Shown: one piece after another, positions 49,266 through 59,545 of the stretch
How the letters are laid out: each line of letters starts with the position of its first letter
How positions within the stretch are numbered: position 1 is the stretch's first letter
Assembly: GCF_001427225.1 (NCBI RefSeq)
Contig: NZ_LMFH01000001.1
Span: forward strand, 428,206 to 492,205
Origin: Lysobacter sp. Root494
Lineage (GTDB): Bacteria; Pseudomonadota; Gammaproteobacteria; Xanthomonadales; Xanthomonadaceae
Reading direction: 5' to 3'
Length of the DNA: 64,000 nt
The notes under the pieces: generated by a model
Databases searched by the model: none
The model's input: only the letters and a program-made list of their open reading frames with translations
What the model was told of the DNA's origin: nothing
Program-made: the position numbers and the translations under genes

Positions 49266-49733
49266 ATGCTTTCCCCACGCCTGCACAACCTGCTTGACGA
49301 GCATCACTCGGCCTACCAGACGCTGGTGCACGACCGCACCGTCACCGCGCACGAAACCGCCGCCGCTTCGCACGTACGCCAGCAGCAGTTCGCCAAGACG
49401 GTGATGCTCAAGGTCGATGGCAAGCTCGCGATGATGGTGATGCCCGCGTCCTATCGCATCGACCTGACCCGGCTCTCCCGCGCACTTGGCGGTGGCGTGG
49501 TGGAACTGGCGGGCGAAACCGAATTCAAGGACGCCTTCCCCGATTGCGAGCTCGGCGCGATGCCGCCGTTCGGGCATCTGTACGGCATGCCGGTGTATGT
49601 CGATTCGCGCCTGGCACAGCAGCCGGAGATTGCCTTCAATGCGGGCTCGCACACCGACGCGGTGCAGATGCCGTACGAGGAGTTCGAGAAACTGGCCCAG
49701 CCCGAACTGCTGTGGCTGGCCCACGTGATGTGA
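49266..49733 (+). CDS. YbaK/prolyl-tRNA synthetase-associated domain protein (aminoacyl-tRNA deacylase-like)
   Basis: The 155-residue protein is a stand-alone YbaK/ProX-type editing domain. Such proteins hydrolyse mischarged aminoacyl-tRNAs such as Cys- or Ala-tRNAPro. The conserved lysine region is in QFAKTVMLKVDGK (about residues 40-52). GAMPPFGHLYGMPVYVD (about 97-113) forms the typical substrate pocket, and FNAGSHTDAVQMPYEEF follows. Start ATG 49266 has GGAGGGAG just upstream. tRNA specificity cannot be read from sequence. Confidence 0.85.
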   Translation: MLSPRLHNLLDEHHSAYQTLVHDRTVTAHETAAASHVRQQQFAKTVMLKVDGKLAMMVMPASYRIDLTRLSRALGGGVVELAGETEFKDAFPDCELGAMPPFGHLYGMPVYVDSRLAQQPEIAFNAGSHTDAVQMPYEEFEKLAQPELLWLAHVM

Positions 49734-49845
49734 TCGAAGCGGCCGGAGCGGAATGGCTCCGGCGTGCACAGTGGCGAGGTGCGGCGATGCCGGTTTCCGG
49801 CATCGGCCCCGCGCGCAGGCATGTATCCACTACAGGGAGCAGGTG

Positions 49846-50580
49846 ATGGAACGTGTATACGGAAGGTGGTTGGCGGTTGCACTGGCCGGCATGGCAGGAC
49901 TGGCGACAGCATCGCCATGCATGGCGAAGACGCTGGTGTTCTCGGGAATGACCTGGACCGTGCGACCGAACGGCCAGGGCGGGCCGCGCAACAACTACTG
50001 GTGCGAGAACAATGCCTTCGTCGATGCGAGCGGCGACCTGCACCTGCGCATCACCCATGCGAAGGGGAAATGGTGTGCGGTCGAGATCGTCAGCGACCTG
50101 CACCTGGGATTCGGCATCTATCAATTCCAGTTGAAGAGCCGCGTCGACCTGCTCGATCGCAACGTGGTGCTGGGGTTGTTCAACTACCCGACGGCCGACG
50201 TCGGCGCCGATGGCACCCACGAGATCGACATCGAGTTCGCGCGCTGGGGCGACGCGCGCGCCGACATGCTCAATTACACGGCGTGGCCGGTGCAGCAGTC
50301 GCTGGGGCCGTGGGGCAACACGTTTCCGCTCGCGCTCAACGGCACGCTGAGCACGCATCGCTTCACCTGGCAGCCGACGTACATCCGGTTCCAGTCCACG
50401 CACGGGCACTACGACGACAACCGCTATCCGATCGCCGACTGGACGTTCGCACCGGCGGACTACGCGAACCGGATCGCGCAGCGGGCAATGCCGGTGCACA
50501 TGAACCTGTGGTTGTTGGCGGCGCCGTCGGATCGCAAGCCGGTGGAAATTGTTGTTCACCGGTTTAGTTACATGCCGTAG
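49846..50580 (+). CDS. exported glycoside hydrolase family 16-like protein
   Basis: This 244-residue exported protein (signal peptide to about residue 27, SPCMAK) has a beta-jelly-roll and the GH16-type active-site strand HEIDIEF, with Glu126, Asp128 and Glu130 in the E-I-D-I-E pattern of the catalytic nucleophile, helper and acid/base. GH16 enzymes cleave beta-1,3/1,4-glucans, agarose and similar polymers. Other features are GIYQFQLKSRVDLLDRNVVLG and the terminal VEIVVHRFSYMP. The substrate is unknown. It may also be one of the GH16-like binding proteins, but the catalytic residues appear complete. Confidence 0.8.
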   Translation: MERVYGRWLAVALAGMAGLATASPCMAKTLVFSGMTWTVRPNGQGGPRNNYWCENNAFVDASGDLHLRITHAKGKWCAVEIVSDLHLGFGIYQFQLKSRVDLLDRNVVLGLFNYPTADVGADGTHEIDIEFARWGDARADMLNYTAWPVQQSLGPWGNTFPLALNGTLSTHRFTWQPTYIRFQSTHGHYDDNRYPIADWTFAPADYANRIAQRAMPVHMNLWLLAAPSDRKPVEIVVHRFSYMP

Positions 50581-50845
50581 GGCGTGAGTCATACGCAGTG
50601 GAGCGTGTCGTCACTTCCCCTCACCCTGCCGTCGCTGCGGCGACGGCTGTCCCTCGCTCTGCCCCCGGCCCTTGCGCATAGCGCAAGGGCGTTCAGTCGG
50701 GCGTGCGCCAGTGGCGCACAAGCGCCCGCCTTCACCCCGCAAGCGGGGCGAGGGCGATTCCTTCTCCCCGCTTGCGGGGAGAAGGTGCCCGAAGGGCGGA
50801 CGCCCCGGAGGAAGCACCCTTGGGATGTGAGGGGCGCTCTTGCCG
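50581..50845. repeat. family B intergenic repeat (third locus)
   Basis: The gap between the GH16 gene and the PfkB kinase contains CCCGCAAGCGGGGCGAGGG and CCTTCTCCCCGCTTGCGGGG with AGAAGG, then a stretch matching the reverse of 3118-3190 (GGAAGCACCCTTGGGATGTG). This is the element seen between xerC and hslV, in a different arrangement. No gene is visible. Confidence 0.75.
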
Positions 50846-50847
50846 GC

Positions 50848-50877
50848 AAAAAGAAGGCCGCCTATGAGGCGGCCTTC
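50848..50877 (-). terminator. intrinsic terminator of the PfkB kinase gene
   Basis: On the minus strand, a perfect 10-bp stem (GAAGGCCGCC / GGCGGCCTTC, loop of five) ends in a T-tract (complement of AAAAA at 50848-50852), 28 bp after the kinase stop. Confidence 0.88.
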
Positions 50878-50905
50878 GATGCATCGTTGAACGACAGAGC
50901 TCAGA

Positions 50906-51838
50906 TCAAAGCGCGTACCCAAACTGCTGCTTGAACTGCTCGGCAAACTCGTCGTAATCGAAACGCTGGTTCTGCGTGCCCGGATGCTCGACCTTCAACG
51001 CGCCCATCAGGTTGCCGATGCGGCCGATGGTCATCCAGTCGTAGCCCTTCTCGATGCCGAAGATGAGGCCCGCGCGGAACGCGTCGCCGCAGCCGGTCGG
51101 ATCGGTGACACGGCGTTCGTGCGCGGGTGCCACGTCGAAAATTTCCTTCGCGGTGTGGATCTCGGCGCCCTTCGGCCCGCGCGTGCAGATGTACGCCTTC
51201 ACGCGGGAGACGATGTCCTTGTCGCTCCAGCCGGTGCGTTCCTGCAGCAGGTTGGATTCGTAATCGTTGACGGTGACGTAGTCGGCGAGCTCGATGAAGT
51301 CGCGCAGTTCGGCACCGTTGAACAGCGGCATCGCCTGGCCCGGATCGAAGATGAAGGGAATGCCGGCTTCGGCGAATTCCTTCGCGTTCTGCAGCATGCC
51401 TTCGCGGCCGTCGGGACTGACGATGCCGAAGCTGACGTTGGGCACGTCCTTCACGTGGTTCTCGTACGACCGCATCATCGCGCCCGGGTGGAAGGCGGTG
51501 ATCTGGTTGTTGTCGTGGTCGGTGGTGATGAAGGCCTGCGGGGTGAACAGTTCGTCGATCACCTTGATGCGATCGAGGGTAATGCCCTGCTCGCTGAACC
51601 AGTCGCGGTACGGACCGAAGTCCTGACCGACGGTCGCCATCGGAATGGGATCGCCGCCCAGTAGCTTGAGGTTGTAGGCGATATTGCCCGCGCAGCCGCC
51701 GAATTCGCGGCGCATGCGCGGCACCAGGAAGGACACGTTGAGGATGTGGACCTTGTCCGGAAGGATGTGGTTCTTGAACTGGTCCGGGAACACCATGATG
51801 GTGTCGTAGGCGAGCGAGCCGCAGATCAAGGCTGCCAT
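50906..51838 (-). CDS. PfkB-family carbohydrate/adenosine kinase
   Basis: This 310-residue ribokinase-superfamily kinase transfers the ATP gamma-phosphate to a sugar or nucleoside. The N-terminal motif region is FGGCAGNIAYNLKLLGG (about residues 46-62). The C-terminal PfkB signature is DPTGCGDAFRAG (about 249-260), with the catalytic Asp in GCGDAF. Similarity of layout to bacterial adenosine-kinase-like proteins is the best guess for substrate. ATG 51838 (MAALICGSLAYD) is preferred to the TTG two codons upstream. It is divergent from mreB and has its own terminator. Confidence 0.88.
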   Translation of the reverse strand: MAALICGSLAYDTIMVFPDQFKNHILPDKVHILNVSFLVPRMRREFGGCAGNIAYNLKLLGGDPIPMATVGQDFGPYRDWFSEQGITLDRIKVIDELFTPQAFITTDHDNNQITAFHPGAMMRSYENHVKDVPNVSFGIVSPDGREGMLQNAKEFAEAGIPFIFDPGQAMPLFNGAELRDFIELADYVTVNDYESNLLQERTGWSDKDIVSRVKAYICTRGPKGAEIHTAKEIFDVAPAHERRVTDPTGCGDAFRAGLIFGIEKGYDWMTIGRIGNLMGALKVEHPGTQNQRFDYDEFAEQFKQQFGYAL

Positions 51839-52001
51839 CGGCAAATCGTCCTGGTCGGGAGCCCCGGCGAGGGGCGATCAAAGAAGGTGGATCGAAGTGG
51901 GGTCCCGGGATCCCCGGGCCGGCAGAACGCCGCGCGGCGCGTAGGGTAGCGGCTGGATCTTCACGGAGCCAGCGCCAGTGCACCTTTTGGGCAAAATTTC
52001 C

Positions 52002-53128
<1,127 letters not shown>

Positions 53129-53262
53129 GTCGGGTCCCGGAAGGCGCAGTACGGAAGCACGACCGCTTCCACATATCGCCTTCCGACTTTCAGCACAATG
53201 CAGGACCGCGTGGCGCGTCTGCCGCTTCGCCTCTTCCGACCCCTTCCTCCTGTTGATCTGAC

Positions 53263-54408
53263 GTGCCTTCCTACGCCGGTCCTTCCGCCAGCCGCTCCGG
53301 CGACATCGCCGACACCCTGCGGCTGCTGGCGTATCTCGCGCTGGCCGTCGTCCTGATCGTGCTCGACCATCGCGGCGGCTGGCTCAGCCGCGTGCGGCAG
53401 CAGGCGCAGGCGCTGACCCAGCCGGTACGCGCCGTCGCCGGCCTGCCGGGACGCGTGGTCGAAGCTGTGTCCAACGATGCCGGCACCCTCAGCCAGCTCA
53501 CCGCCGAAAACCGCCGCCTGCGCAACGAACTGCTGGTGACGCGTGCGCGCATGGCGCGGCTGGCGACCGTCAATGCCGACAACGCGCGGCTGCGCGGCCT
53601 GCTCGGTGCATCCGGGCAAGGCAGCCTCGATGTGCAGCTGGCGCCGGTGCTCGACGTCGATCTCGATCCCACCCGCCAACGCCTGGTGCTCAGCGCGGGC
53701 AGCGGCGATGGCGTGCGCATTGGCCAGACCGTGATCGATGCGGGCGGCGTGGTCGGACAGATCATCGAAGTGGGGCCCTTGCAGTCGACGGTGTTGCTGC
53801 TCACCGATCCGGACCACGCGATTCCCGTGGCGATCGCCCGCAACGGCGTGCGCCTGATCGCCTACGGCACCGGGCGCGCCGACCAGCTCGCGCTCGCCAG
53901 CGTGCCGCTGTCGAGCGACGTCAAGGTGGGCGATGTGCTGGTGACGTCGGGCCTGGGCGGCCGTTTCGCAGCGGGCTTCCCAGTCGGCACCATCACGGCA
54001 CTGCGGCCGGACGAAAGCCGCGCGTTCCTCGTCGGCGACGTGAAGCCGGCGGCCGAACTCGACCGTGGCCGCGACATGCTGTTGCTGCGCACCTTGCCGC
54101 CGCGTCCGGTGATCGGGCCGCAGGCGCCGGGCGGCGCGTCGTCTGGTTCGCAGGCAGGAGGTGCGACGGGTGCGAATTCGCCGGCGACGCAACCTGCGAC
54201 TTCAGCGACTGCTTCGAATGCAAGGAACACGACCGCGGCGCGCGGAGAGTCGGCGCGCGCGGCAGCACCGTCGCCGTCGATGCAGGCGCCGCAGTCCGCG
54301 CAACAAGCCAGGCCGCAACAGGCGCCGCCGCAACAGGCCACGCCGCCGGTGAACCAGACCGGCAAGCCGCAACCGATACCCGCCGCGCCCGTGCAGGAGC
54401 AACGCTGA
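53263..54408 (+). CDS. mreC: rod shape-determining protein MreC
   Basis: MreC is a bitopic inner-membrane protein whose periplasmic domain activates PBP2/RodA. The 381-residue product has one membrane segment (about residues 20-36, LLAYLALAVVLIVLDH). A coiled coil (about 70-112, LSQLTAENRRLRNELLVTRA) follows, then the beta-barrel domains (about 120-270: VVGQIIEVGPLQSTVLLLTD, VGDVLVTSGLGGRFAAGFPV) and a long Pro/Gln/Ala-rich tail (about 280-381) not found in E. coli. The start is GTG 53263. It overlaps mreD by one base. Confidence 0.95.
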   Translation: MPSYAGPSASRSGDIADTLRLLAYLALAVVLIVLDHRGGWLSRVRQQAQALTQPVRAVAGLPGRVVEAVSNDAGTLSQLTAENRRLRNELLVTRARMARLATVNADNARLRGLLGASGQGSLDVQLAPVLDVDLDPTRQRLVLSAGSGDGVRIGQTVIDAGGVVGQIIEVGPLQSTVLLLTDPDHAIPVAIARNGVRLIAYGTGRADQLALASVPLSSDVKVGDVLVTSGLGGRFAAGFPVGTITALRPDESRAFLVGDVKPAAELDRGRDMLLLRTLPPRPVIGPQAPGGASSGSQAGGATGANSPATQPATSATASNARNTTAARGESARAAAPSPSMQAPQSAQQARPQQAPPQQATPPVNQTGKPQPIPAAPVQEQR

Positions 54409-54890
54409 TGCGCTCGCGTTCGCCCTGGGTCCTGCCGCTGAGCCTGCTCGTCGCGCTGCTGCTCACGCTGCTGCCGATTCCGCCGGCCCTGCAACTGCTG
54501 CGGCCGTACTGGCTGGCCCTGGTGCTCGCGTACTGGGTGATGGAAGACCCGGATCGCGTCGGCCTCGGCCTGGCGTTCGTGATCGGCGTCGTCGCCGACC
54601 TGGTGGTCGGCACGCTGCTCGGTGAGCAGGCGCTGCGGCTGGTGGTGATCACCTTCATCCTGCAGCGGTTCCGCGCGCGGCTGCGCTTCTTCCCGATGTC
54701 GCAGCAGGCGCTGGCGATCGGCGCGCTGCTGCTCAATGACCGCATCGTCGCACTGGCGGTCCGGCTGACGCTGGGCGAACCGCCGCTCGCGTCGCTCGCG
54801 TGGTTCTCGCCGCTGGTCGGCATGCTGCTGTGGGTGCCGGTCTTCATGCTGCTGGACGGGATGCGCATGGGCGGCTGGGGCAGGCGCTAG
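54408..54890 (+). CDS. mreD: rod shape-determining protein MreD
   Basis: This 160-residue multi-spanning inner-membrane protein of the elongasome has about five hydrophobic helices (including PWVLPLSLLVALLLTLLPIP, GLAFVIGVVADLVVGTLLGE and LVGMLLWVPVFMLLDGM). The conserved ADLVVGTLLGEQAL segment is typical of MreD. The ATG overlaps the mreC stop (TGATG) and the next gene starts six bases after the stop. Confidence 0.93.
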   Translation: MRSRSPWVLPLSLLVALLLTLLPIPPALQLLRPYWLALVLAYWVMEDPDRVGLGLAFVIGVVADLVVGTLLGEQALRLVVITFILQRFRARLRFFPMSQQALAIGALLLNDRIVALAVRLTLGEPPLASLAWFSPLVGMLLWVPVFMLLDGMRMGGWGRR

Positions 54891-54896
54891 ACACAG

Positions 54897-57098
54897 ATGA
54901 GCCTGCGTCCACGCCGCCGCGTACTGAAGAACACCGCGCTGGAGGCCGATCAGTTCCGGCGCCGCGCGTTCCTCGCCTTCGCCGGCGTGCTGTTCGCGCT
55001 CGGCGGCCTGGCGCTGTGGTACTTCCGCCTGCAGGTGTGGCAGCACAGCGAGTACGTCACTCGCTCGGAAGAGAACCGCATCAAGCTGCGCCCGGTGGTG
55101 CCCGCACGCGGGCTGATCTACGACCGCAAGGGCCGCATCCTCGCCGACAACGTGCCGGCGTACCGCCTCGACGTCACGCCGCAGGAAGCCGGTGACAGCA
55201 AGCAGTGGCTGCCGGAACTGCAGAAGCTGGTGTCGCTCTCGCCCGAGGACATTGCCAGCTACGAGGCGAACCGTTTCGTCGCGCGCGGTTACAAGCCGGT
55301 CACGCTGAAGCTGCGGCTTACCGAGGAAGAAGCCGCGCGCTTCGCGGTCGACCGCTGGCGCTTCCCCGGCATCGAGCTGCAGTCGTACCTCAATCGCCGT
55401 TATCTGTACGGCGAACTGCTTTCGCACGTGATCGGCTATGTCGGACGCGTCGACGTCAACGACCTGAAGTCGATGAGCGAGAGCGACAGCGCGCTCAGCC
55501 ACGTCGGCAAGACCGGCCTGGAGCGCTATTACGAGCAGGACCTGCGCGGCAAGGTCGGCTACGAGAAGATCGTCACCAATGTCGATGGCCGACCGATGTA
55601 TTCGGCGGGTCGCGTGCCCGCGCAGCCGGGTGCCGACCTGCGCCTGAGTATCGACCTCGACCTGCAGCAGGCGATGGTCACCGCGTTCGGCGACATGGAC
55701 GGTTCGGCGGTAGCGATCGATCCGCGCACCGGCGAGATCCTCGCGATGGTGAGCCTGCCGGGGTACGACACGAATCTGTTCGTCAACGGCATCACGCACA
55801 ACGATTACCGCGCGCTGATGGACAACCCGTCGCGGCCGCTGTTCAACCGCAACGTGCTCGGTGGTGGGCCGCCGGGTTCGACGGTGAAGCCGCTGATCGC
55901 GCTCGCCGGCCTCGACAGCGGCCTGCGCACGCCCGAATCCAAGGTGTTTTCGACCGGCACGTTCTACATCCCCGGCCAGCGCCGCGGCTGGCGCGACGCG
56001 CACGGCGCCGCCGGCTGGACCGACCTGCGCAAGTCGATCTCGCATTCGGTCAACTTCTACTACTACAAGCTCGCCTACGAGATGGGCATCGAGCGCTTCG
56101 CGCAGTACATGTACAAGTACGGCTTCGGTGCGAAGACGGGGATCGATCTCGCCGGCGAGAACATCGGCGTGGTGCCGTCGATCGAGTGGAAGCGTAAGCG
56201 TTCGAAGGAAGGCTGGTATCCGGGCGAGACAGTGAACGCCGGGATTGGCCAGGGTTACTGGGTCGCCACGGTGCTGCAGCTGGTGCGCGGCACCGGCGCG
56301 ATCGCCAATGGCGGCTATCTGCAGCGGCTGCATCTGGTCGACGATCGTCGCGACGGCTACGACCGTCCGTGGACGCCGCTGCCGCAACCCACGCCCGCGC
56401 GCATCACCGACAACCCGAACAACCTGCGCGCGGTGCAGGAAGGGATGATCGAGACGATCCATGGCGGCGGCACCGGCGCGGCGATGGCACGCGGCGCGCC
56501 CTACATGATGGCCGGCAAGACCGGCACCGCGCAGAAGATCAGCCGCAAAGGCAACGTCAGCGTCGATCCGCACAACCTGCCGTACCACCTGCGCCACCAG
56601 GCGCTGTTCGTGGGTTACGCGCCTGCGGAGAACCCGACCATCGCGATCGCGGTGTCGGTGGAACACGGCGGTTTCGGCGGCACCGCGGCGGCGCCGATCG
56701 CGCGCAAGGTGTTCGACGCGTGGCTGCTGGGCAAGATGCCCGAGCCGGTGGAGGACGTGACGCGGTCGCCGCAGGGCGGGATGTTGATGCCGGGACGGGA
56801 GCCGCCGTCGGCGGTGCCGACGTTGCCTGCGACCGCCGAGGCTTCGAGCGGCACGCATATGCCAACGATCGCGGGTGTGGTCGCGTCAGGCGCCGTGCGC
56901 GCCGACGCGACGGCCATGCCTGCTGTTTCCGGGACGAATTCAACGGCAGCGAACGCTGCCGCCAGCGTGCACTCACCGGGTTCGATTCAAACGCCATCTG
57001 CCGCGCAGGCATCGCCGGTGGAGCGCCGCGAACCGCAGCGCGAGCGCCCAACCAGCCAGCAACCGCCTATCGAGCAGGCGCCGGAGCCGACGCGATGA
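54897..57098 (+). CDS. mrdA: peptidoglycan transpeptidase PBP2 (MrdA)
   Basis: PBP2 is the D,D-transpeptidase of the elongasome, anchored in the inner membrane with its catalytic part in the periplasm. The 733-residue product has one membrane helix (about 24-44). The pedestal/dimerisation domain begins IKLRPVVPARGLIYDRKGRI, and the transpeptidase motifs are Ser328-Thr-Val-Lys331 (nucleophile), Ser384-Val-Asn386 and Lys541-Thr-Gly543. The C-terminal 110 residues are a low-complexity Ala/Pro/Ser-rich extension beyond the usual end, like the tail on MreC. The stop overlaps the rodA start (ATGA). Confidence 0.96.
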   Translation: MSLRPRRRVLKNTALEADQFRRRAFLAFAGVLFALGGLALWYFRLQVWQHSEYVTRSEENRIKLRPVVPARGLIYDRKGRILADNVPAYRLDVTPQEAGDSKQWLPELQKLVSLSPEDIASYEANRFVARGYKPVTLKLRLTEEEAARFAVDRWRFPGIELQSYLNRRYLYGELLSHVIGYVGRVDVNDLKSMSESDSALSHVGKTGLERYYEQDLRGKVGYEKIVTNVDGRPMYSAGRVPAQPGADLRLSIDLDLQQAMVTAFGDMDGSAVAIDPRTGEILAMVSLPGYDTNLFVNGITHNDYRALMDNPSRPLFNRNVLGGGPPGSTVKPLIALAGLDSGLRTPESKVFSTGTFYIPGQRRGWRDAHGAAGWTDLRKSISHSVNFYYYKLAYEMGIERFAQYMYKYGFGAKTGIDLAGENIGVVPSIEWKRKRSKEGWYPGETVNAGIGQGYWVATVLQLVRGTGAIANGGYLQRLHLVDDRRDGYDRPWTPLPQPTPARITDNPNNLRAVQEGMIETIHGGGTGAAMARGAPYMMAGKTGTAQKISRKGNVSVDPHNLPYHLRHQALFVGYAPAENPTIAIAVSVEHGGFGGTAAAPIARKVFDAWLLGKMPEPVEDVTRSPQGGMLMPGREPPSAVPTLPATAEASSGTHMPTIAGVVASGAVRADATAMPAVSGTNSTAANAAASVHSPGSIQTPSAAQASPVERREPQRERPTSQQPPIEQAPEPTR

Positions 57099-58213
57099 GG
57101 ATCATCCTGCGCTGGCTCTTCGACCTGCTGCTGCGCTTCGTGCGCACGCTCGACCTGCCTCTGCTCGGCGCCTTGCTCGCGTTGATGGCGATCGGCCTGG
57201 CTGTGCTCTACAGCGCGGGCGACGAATCGATGCGCCTCGTGTTCGCGCAGGGCGCGCGCTTCGCGGTCGGTCTGGGTTTCATGTGGCTGCTTTCGCGCAT
57301 ACCGCCGACACAGTTGCGCAACTGGACCCCCTGGATCTACGGACTGTCGATGGTGCCGCTGGTCGCGGTGCTGATTCCCGGCGTCGGCGCGGGCAAGCAC
57401 GGCAACCACTGGATCAATCTCGGTCTTTTCTACTTCCAGCCGGCGGAACTGCTGAAGCTGAGCCTGCCGATGATGGCGGCCTGGTACCTCAATCGCCGGC
57501 CGCTGCCGCCGCGCATCGATGTCGTGTTGATCGCCGCGGTGATCATCGGCGTGCCGACCGGACTGATCCTGCTGCAGCCCGACTTCGGCACGGCGATGCT
57601 GGTCGGCATCAGTGGCGCCTTCGTGCTGTACCTGGCGGGGCTGCCGTGGTGGTGGTTCGGCGCGGCGTTCGCATCGGTGGCGGCCGTCGCGCCGGTCGCG
57701 TGGTTCTGGCTGCTGCGGCCGTACCAGAAGGACCGCATCCTCACTTTCCTCAATCCCGAATCCGATCCTCTCGGCACCGGCTGGAACATCATCCAGTCGA
57801 AGATCGCGATCGGCGCGGGCGGTTTCTTCGGCAAGGGCTGGGGCGAAGGCTCGCAGTCGCACCTCAACTACATTCCCGAGCACACCACCGACTTCATCTT
57901 CGCGGTGCTGAGCGAGGAGTTCGGCTGGCTCGGCGTCTCGCTGGTGCTGTTGCTGTACCTGTTCGTGATCGGCCGCTGCCTGTGGATCGCTGCAGGTGCG
58001 CGCGAGGGTTATTCGCGGCTGGTCGCCGGCGCGCTCGGTCTCGCGTTCTGCGTGTACGTGATCGTCAACGGCGGGATGATCGCTGGCCTGTTGCCGGTGG
58101 TGGGCGTGCCGATGCCGTTGCTCAGCTACGGTGGCACGTCGGCGGTGTCGCTGCTCGCGGGCCTGGGAGTGGTGATGGCGGTGCACGCGCATCGGCCGGT
58201 GCACGCACGCTGA
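57095..58213 (+). CDS. rodA: rod shape-determining SEDS glycosyltransferase RodA
   Basis: RodA polymerises lipid II glycan strands with PBP2. This 372-residue membrane protein has about ten hydrophobic helices, the conserved YIPEHTTDFIFAVLSEEFGW loop (with the essential acidic residues of SEDS proteins), and the C-terminal PVVGVPMPLLSYGGTSAVSL signature. The ATG overlaps the mrdA stop. No frameshift or loss is seen. Confidence 0.96.
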   Translation: MRIILRWLFDLLLRFVRTLDLPLLGALLALMAIGLAVLYSAGDESMRLVFAQGARFAVGLGFMWLLSRIPPTQLRNWTPWIYGLSMVPLVAVLIPGVGAGKHGNHWINLGLFYFQPAELLKLSLPMMAAWYLNRRPLPPRIDVVLIAAVIIGVPTGLILLQPDFGTAMLVGISGAFVLYLAGLPWWWFGAAFASVAAVAPVAWFWLLRPYQKDRILTFLNPESDPLGTGWNIIQSKIAIGAGGFFGKGWGEGSQSHLNYIPEHTTDFIFAVLSEEFGWLGVSLVLLLYLFVIGRCLWIAAGAREGYSRLVAGALGLAFCVYVIVNGGMIAGLLPVVGVPMPLLSYGGTSAVSLLAGLGVVMAVHAHRPVHAR

Positions 58214-58294
58214 CGCCTTGAACGATCGCCTCGCTTCTTCACATCGGCGAAGCTGACCGCAGCGTTCATCCATCGGGAAAACAAAGGTTTTTCG

Positions 58295-59545
58295 ATGCGG
58301 AATCGCATGCTACCCTCGGCCGCGATGACCCGATGCCCGCACCCTTCACGCGCGTGGTTCAAGGCGGTGCCGCCTGCACTGACCTCCGCGCCGGTTCTTA
58401 CACTCGTACTCGCGCTTGCCGGTTGCGCCACGCAGGTGCCGCCTCCCGCAACGAAGCCGGCATCCACGCCTGCGACGCAAACGGCGACGCCCACCGCACC
58501 GGGCATGACGCCATCCGATGCGATCGCCACGCCGCTGCCGATGCCGCGTCCGCCGAGCGAGGAAGTGCGCCGGGCATTCGTGGTCGAAACGGCGACGAAG
58601 TACGGCCTCGACGAGGCCTACATCGAATCGGTGCTTGCGCATGCGCAGATCCGCGAGAGCACTGTCGCGGCGATGTCGCGTCCGGCGGAAACCAAACCCT
58701 GGCGCGATTACCGCCCGATCTTCATCACCCAGCAGCGCATCGATGGCGGCCGCGCCTTCCTCGCGGAGCATCGCGAGCAGCTCGCGCGCGTCGAAGCGCA
58801 GTACGGCGTGCCGGCCGAAGTGATCGTCGCGATCCTCGGCGTCGAAACCATGTGGGGTCGCAACACCGGCAAGACGCCGGTGCTCGATGCGCTGTACACG
58901 CTCGCCTTCAACTATCCGCGCACCAACCTGCCCGACAAGATCGCGCGCGAGAACCAGCGCGAAGCGTTCTTCCGCGACGAACTCGCGCAGCTGCTGAAGA
59001 TGGGCAAGGAAACCGGCTTCGACGTCGCCACGTTGCAGGGCAGCTATGCCGGCGCGATGGGGTGGGGGCAGTTCATGCCTTCGAGCTATCGCCTGTATTC
59101 GGTCGATGGCGACAGCGATGGCACGCGCGATCTGTTCAGCGATCTAGATGACGTTTTCGCCTCGGTCGCCAACTACTTCGTGAAGAAGGGCGGCTGGCAG
59201 CGCGGGCAACCGGTGATGGTGCGCGCGTCGTACACGCCCGGGGCAATTCCGCTGGTCGACTCGAACGGCGAGCCGATCCACACGCCGGAAACCCTCGCGC
59301 AGGCCGGTTACCGGCCGCTGGAACCGGTGCTCCCTGGGCTCACCGCGGCGCCGATCAAGCTCGATGGCGAAACCGACGAGTACTGGCTGACATTCCGCAA
59401 CTTCCGCGCGATCTGGAGTTACAACAACTCGATCCGCTACGCGACCGCGGTGCACCAGTTGTCGCAGTTGATCGCGGCGCCTGCGGAAAACCCCGCACCG
59501 TTGGCTGCGCCCGCCGAGCCCGCTCTGGGACAGCCGGGAACATGA
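58295..59545 (+). CDS. mltB: lytic murein transglycosylase B
   Basis: MltB cleaves the glycan backbone, forming 1,6-anhydro-muropeptides. The 416-residue lipoprotein has a signal sequence with lipobox ALAGC before a Pro/Thr-rich linker. The SLT-like catalytic domain (about 85-395) has the catalytic Glu184 in ILGVETMWGRNTG and the conserved GSYAGAMGWGQFMPSSY. The start could be ATG 58295, 58307 or 58325. The gene follows rodA after about 80 bp and its stop overlaps rlpA (ATGA), so it is probably co-expressed with the cell-elongation genes. Confidence 0.94.
   Translation: MRNRMLPSAAMTRCPHPSRAWFKAVPPALTSAPVLTLVLALAGCATQVPPPATKPASTPATQTATPTAPGMTPSDAIATPLPMPRPPSEEVRRAFVVETATKYGLDEAYIESVLAHAQIRESTVAAMSRPAETKPWRDYRPIFITQQRIDGGRAFLAEHREQLARVEAQYGVPAEVIVAILGVETMWGRNTGKTPVLDALYTLAFNYPRTNLPDKIARENQREAFFRDELAQLLKMGKETGFDVATLQGSYAGAMGWGQFMPSSYRLYSVDGDSDGTRDLFSDLDDVFASVANYFVKKGGWQRGQPVMVRASYTPGAIPLVDSNGEPIHTPETLAQAGYRPLEPVLPGLTAAPIKLDGETDEYWLTFRNFRAIWSYNNSIRYATAVHQLSQLIAAPAENPAPLAAPAEPALGQPGT

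Noticed and set aside
47181..49769. 862-codon minus-strand frame over the hydrolase, lipoprotein and YbaK genes
   Set aside because: It crosses three well-supported plus-strand genes and two inverted repeats and shows no domain.
53862..56858. 998-codon minus-strand frame opposite mreC-mreD-mrdA
   Set aside because: It is antisense to three certain genes; its Arg/Gln/His-rich sequence reflects G+C-rich third positions.
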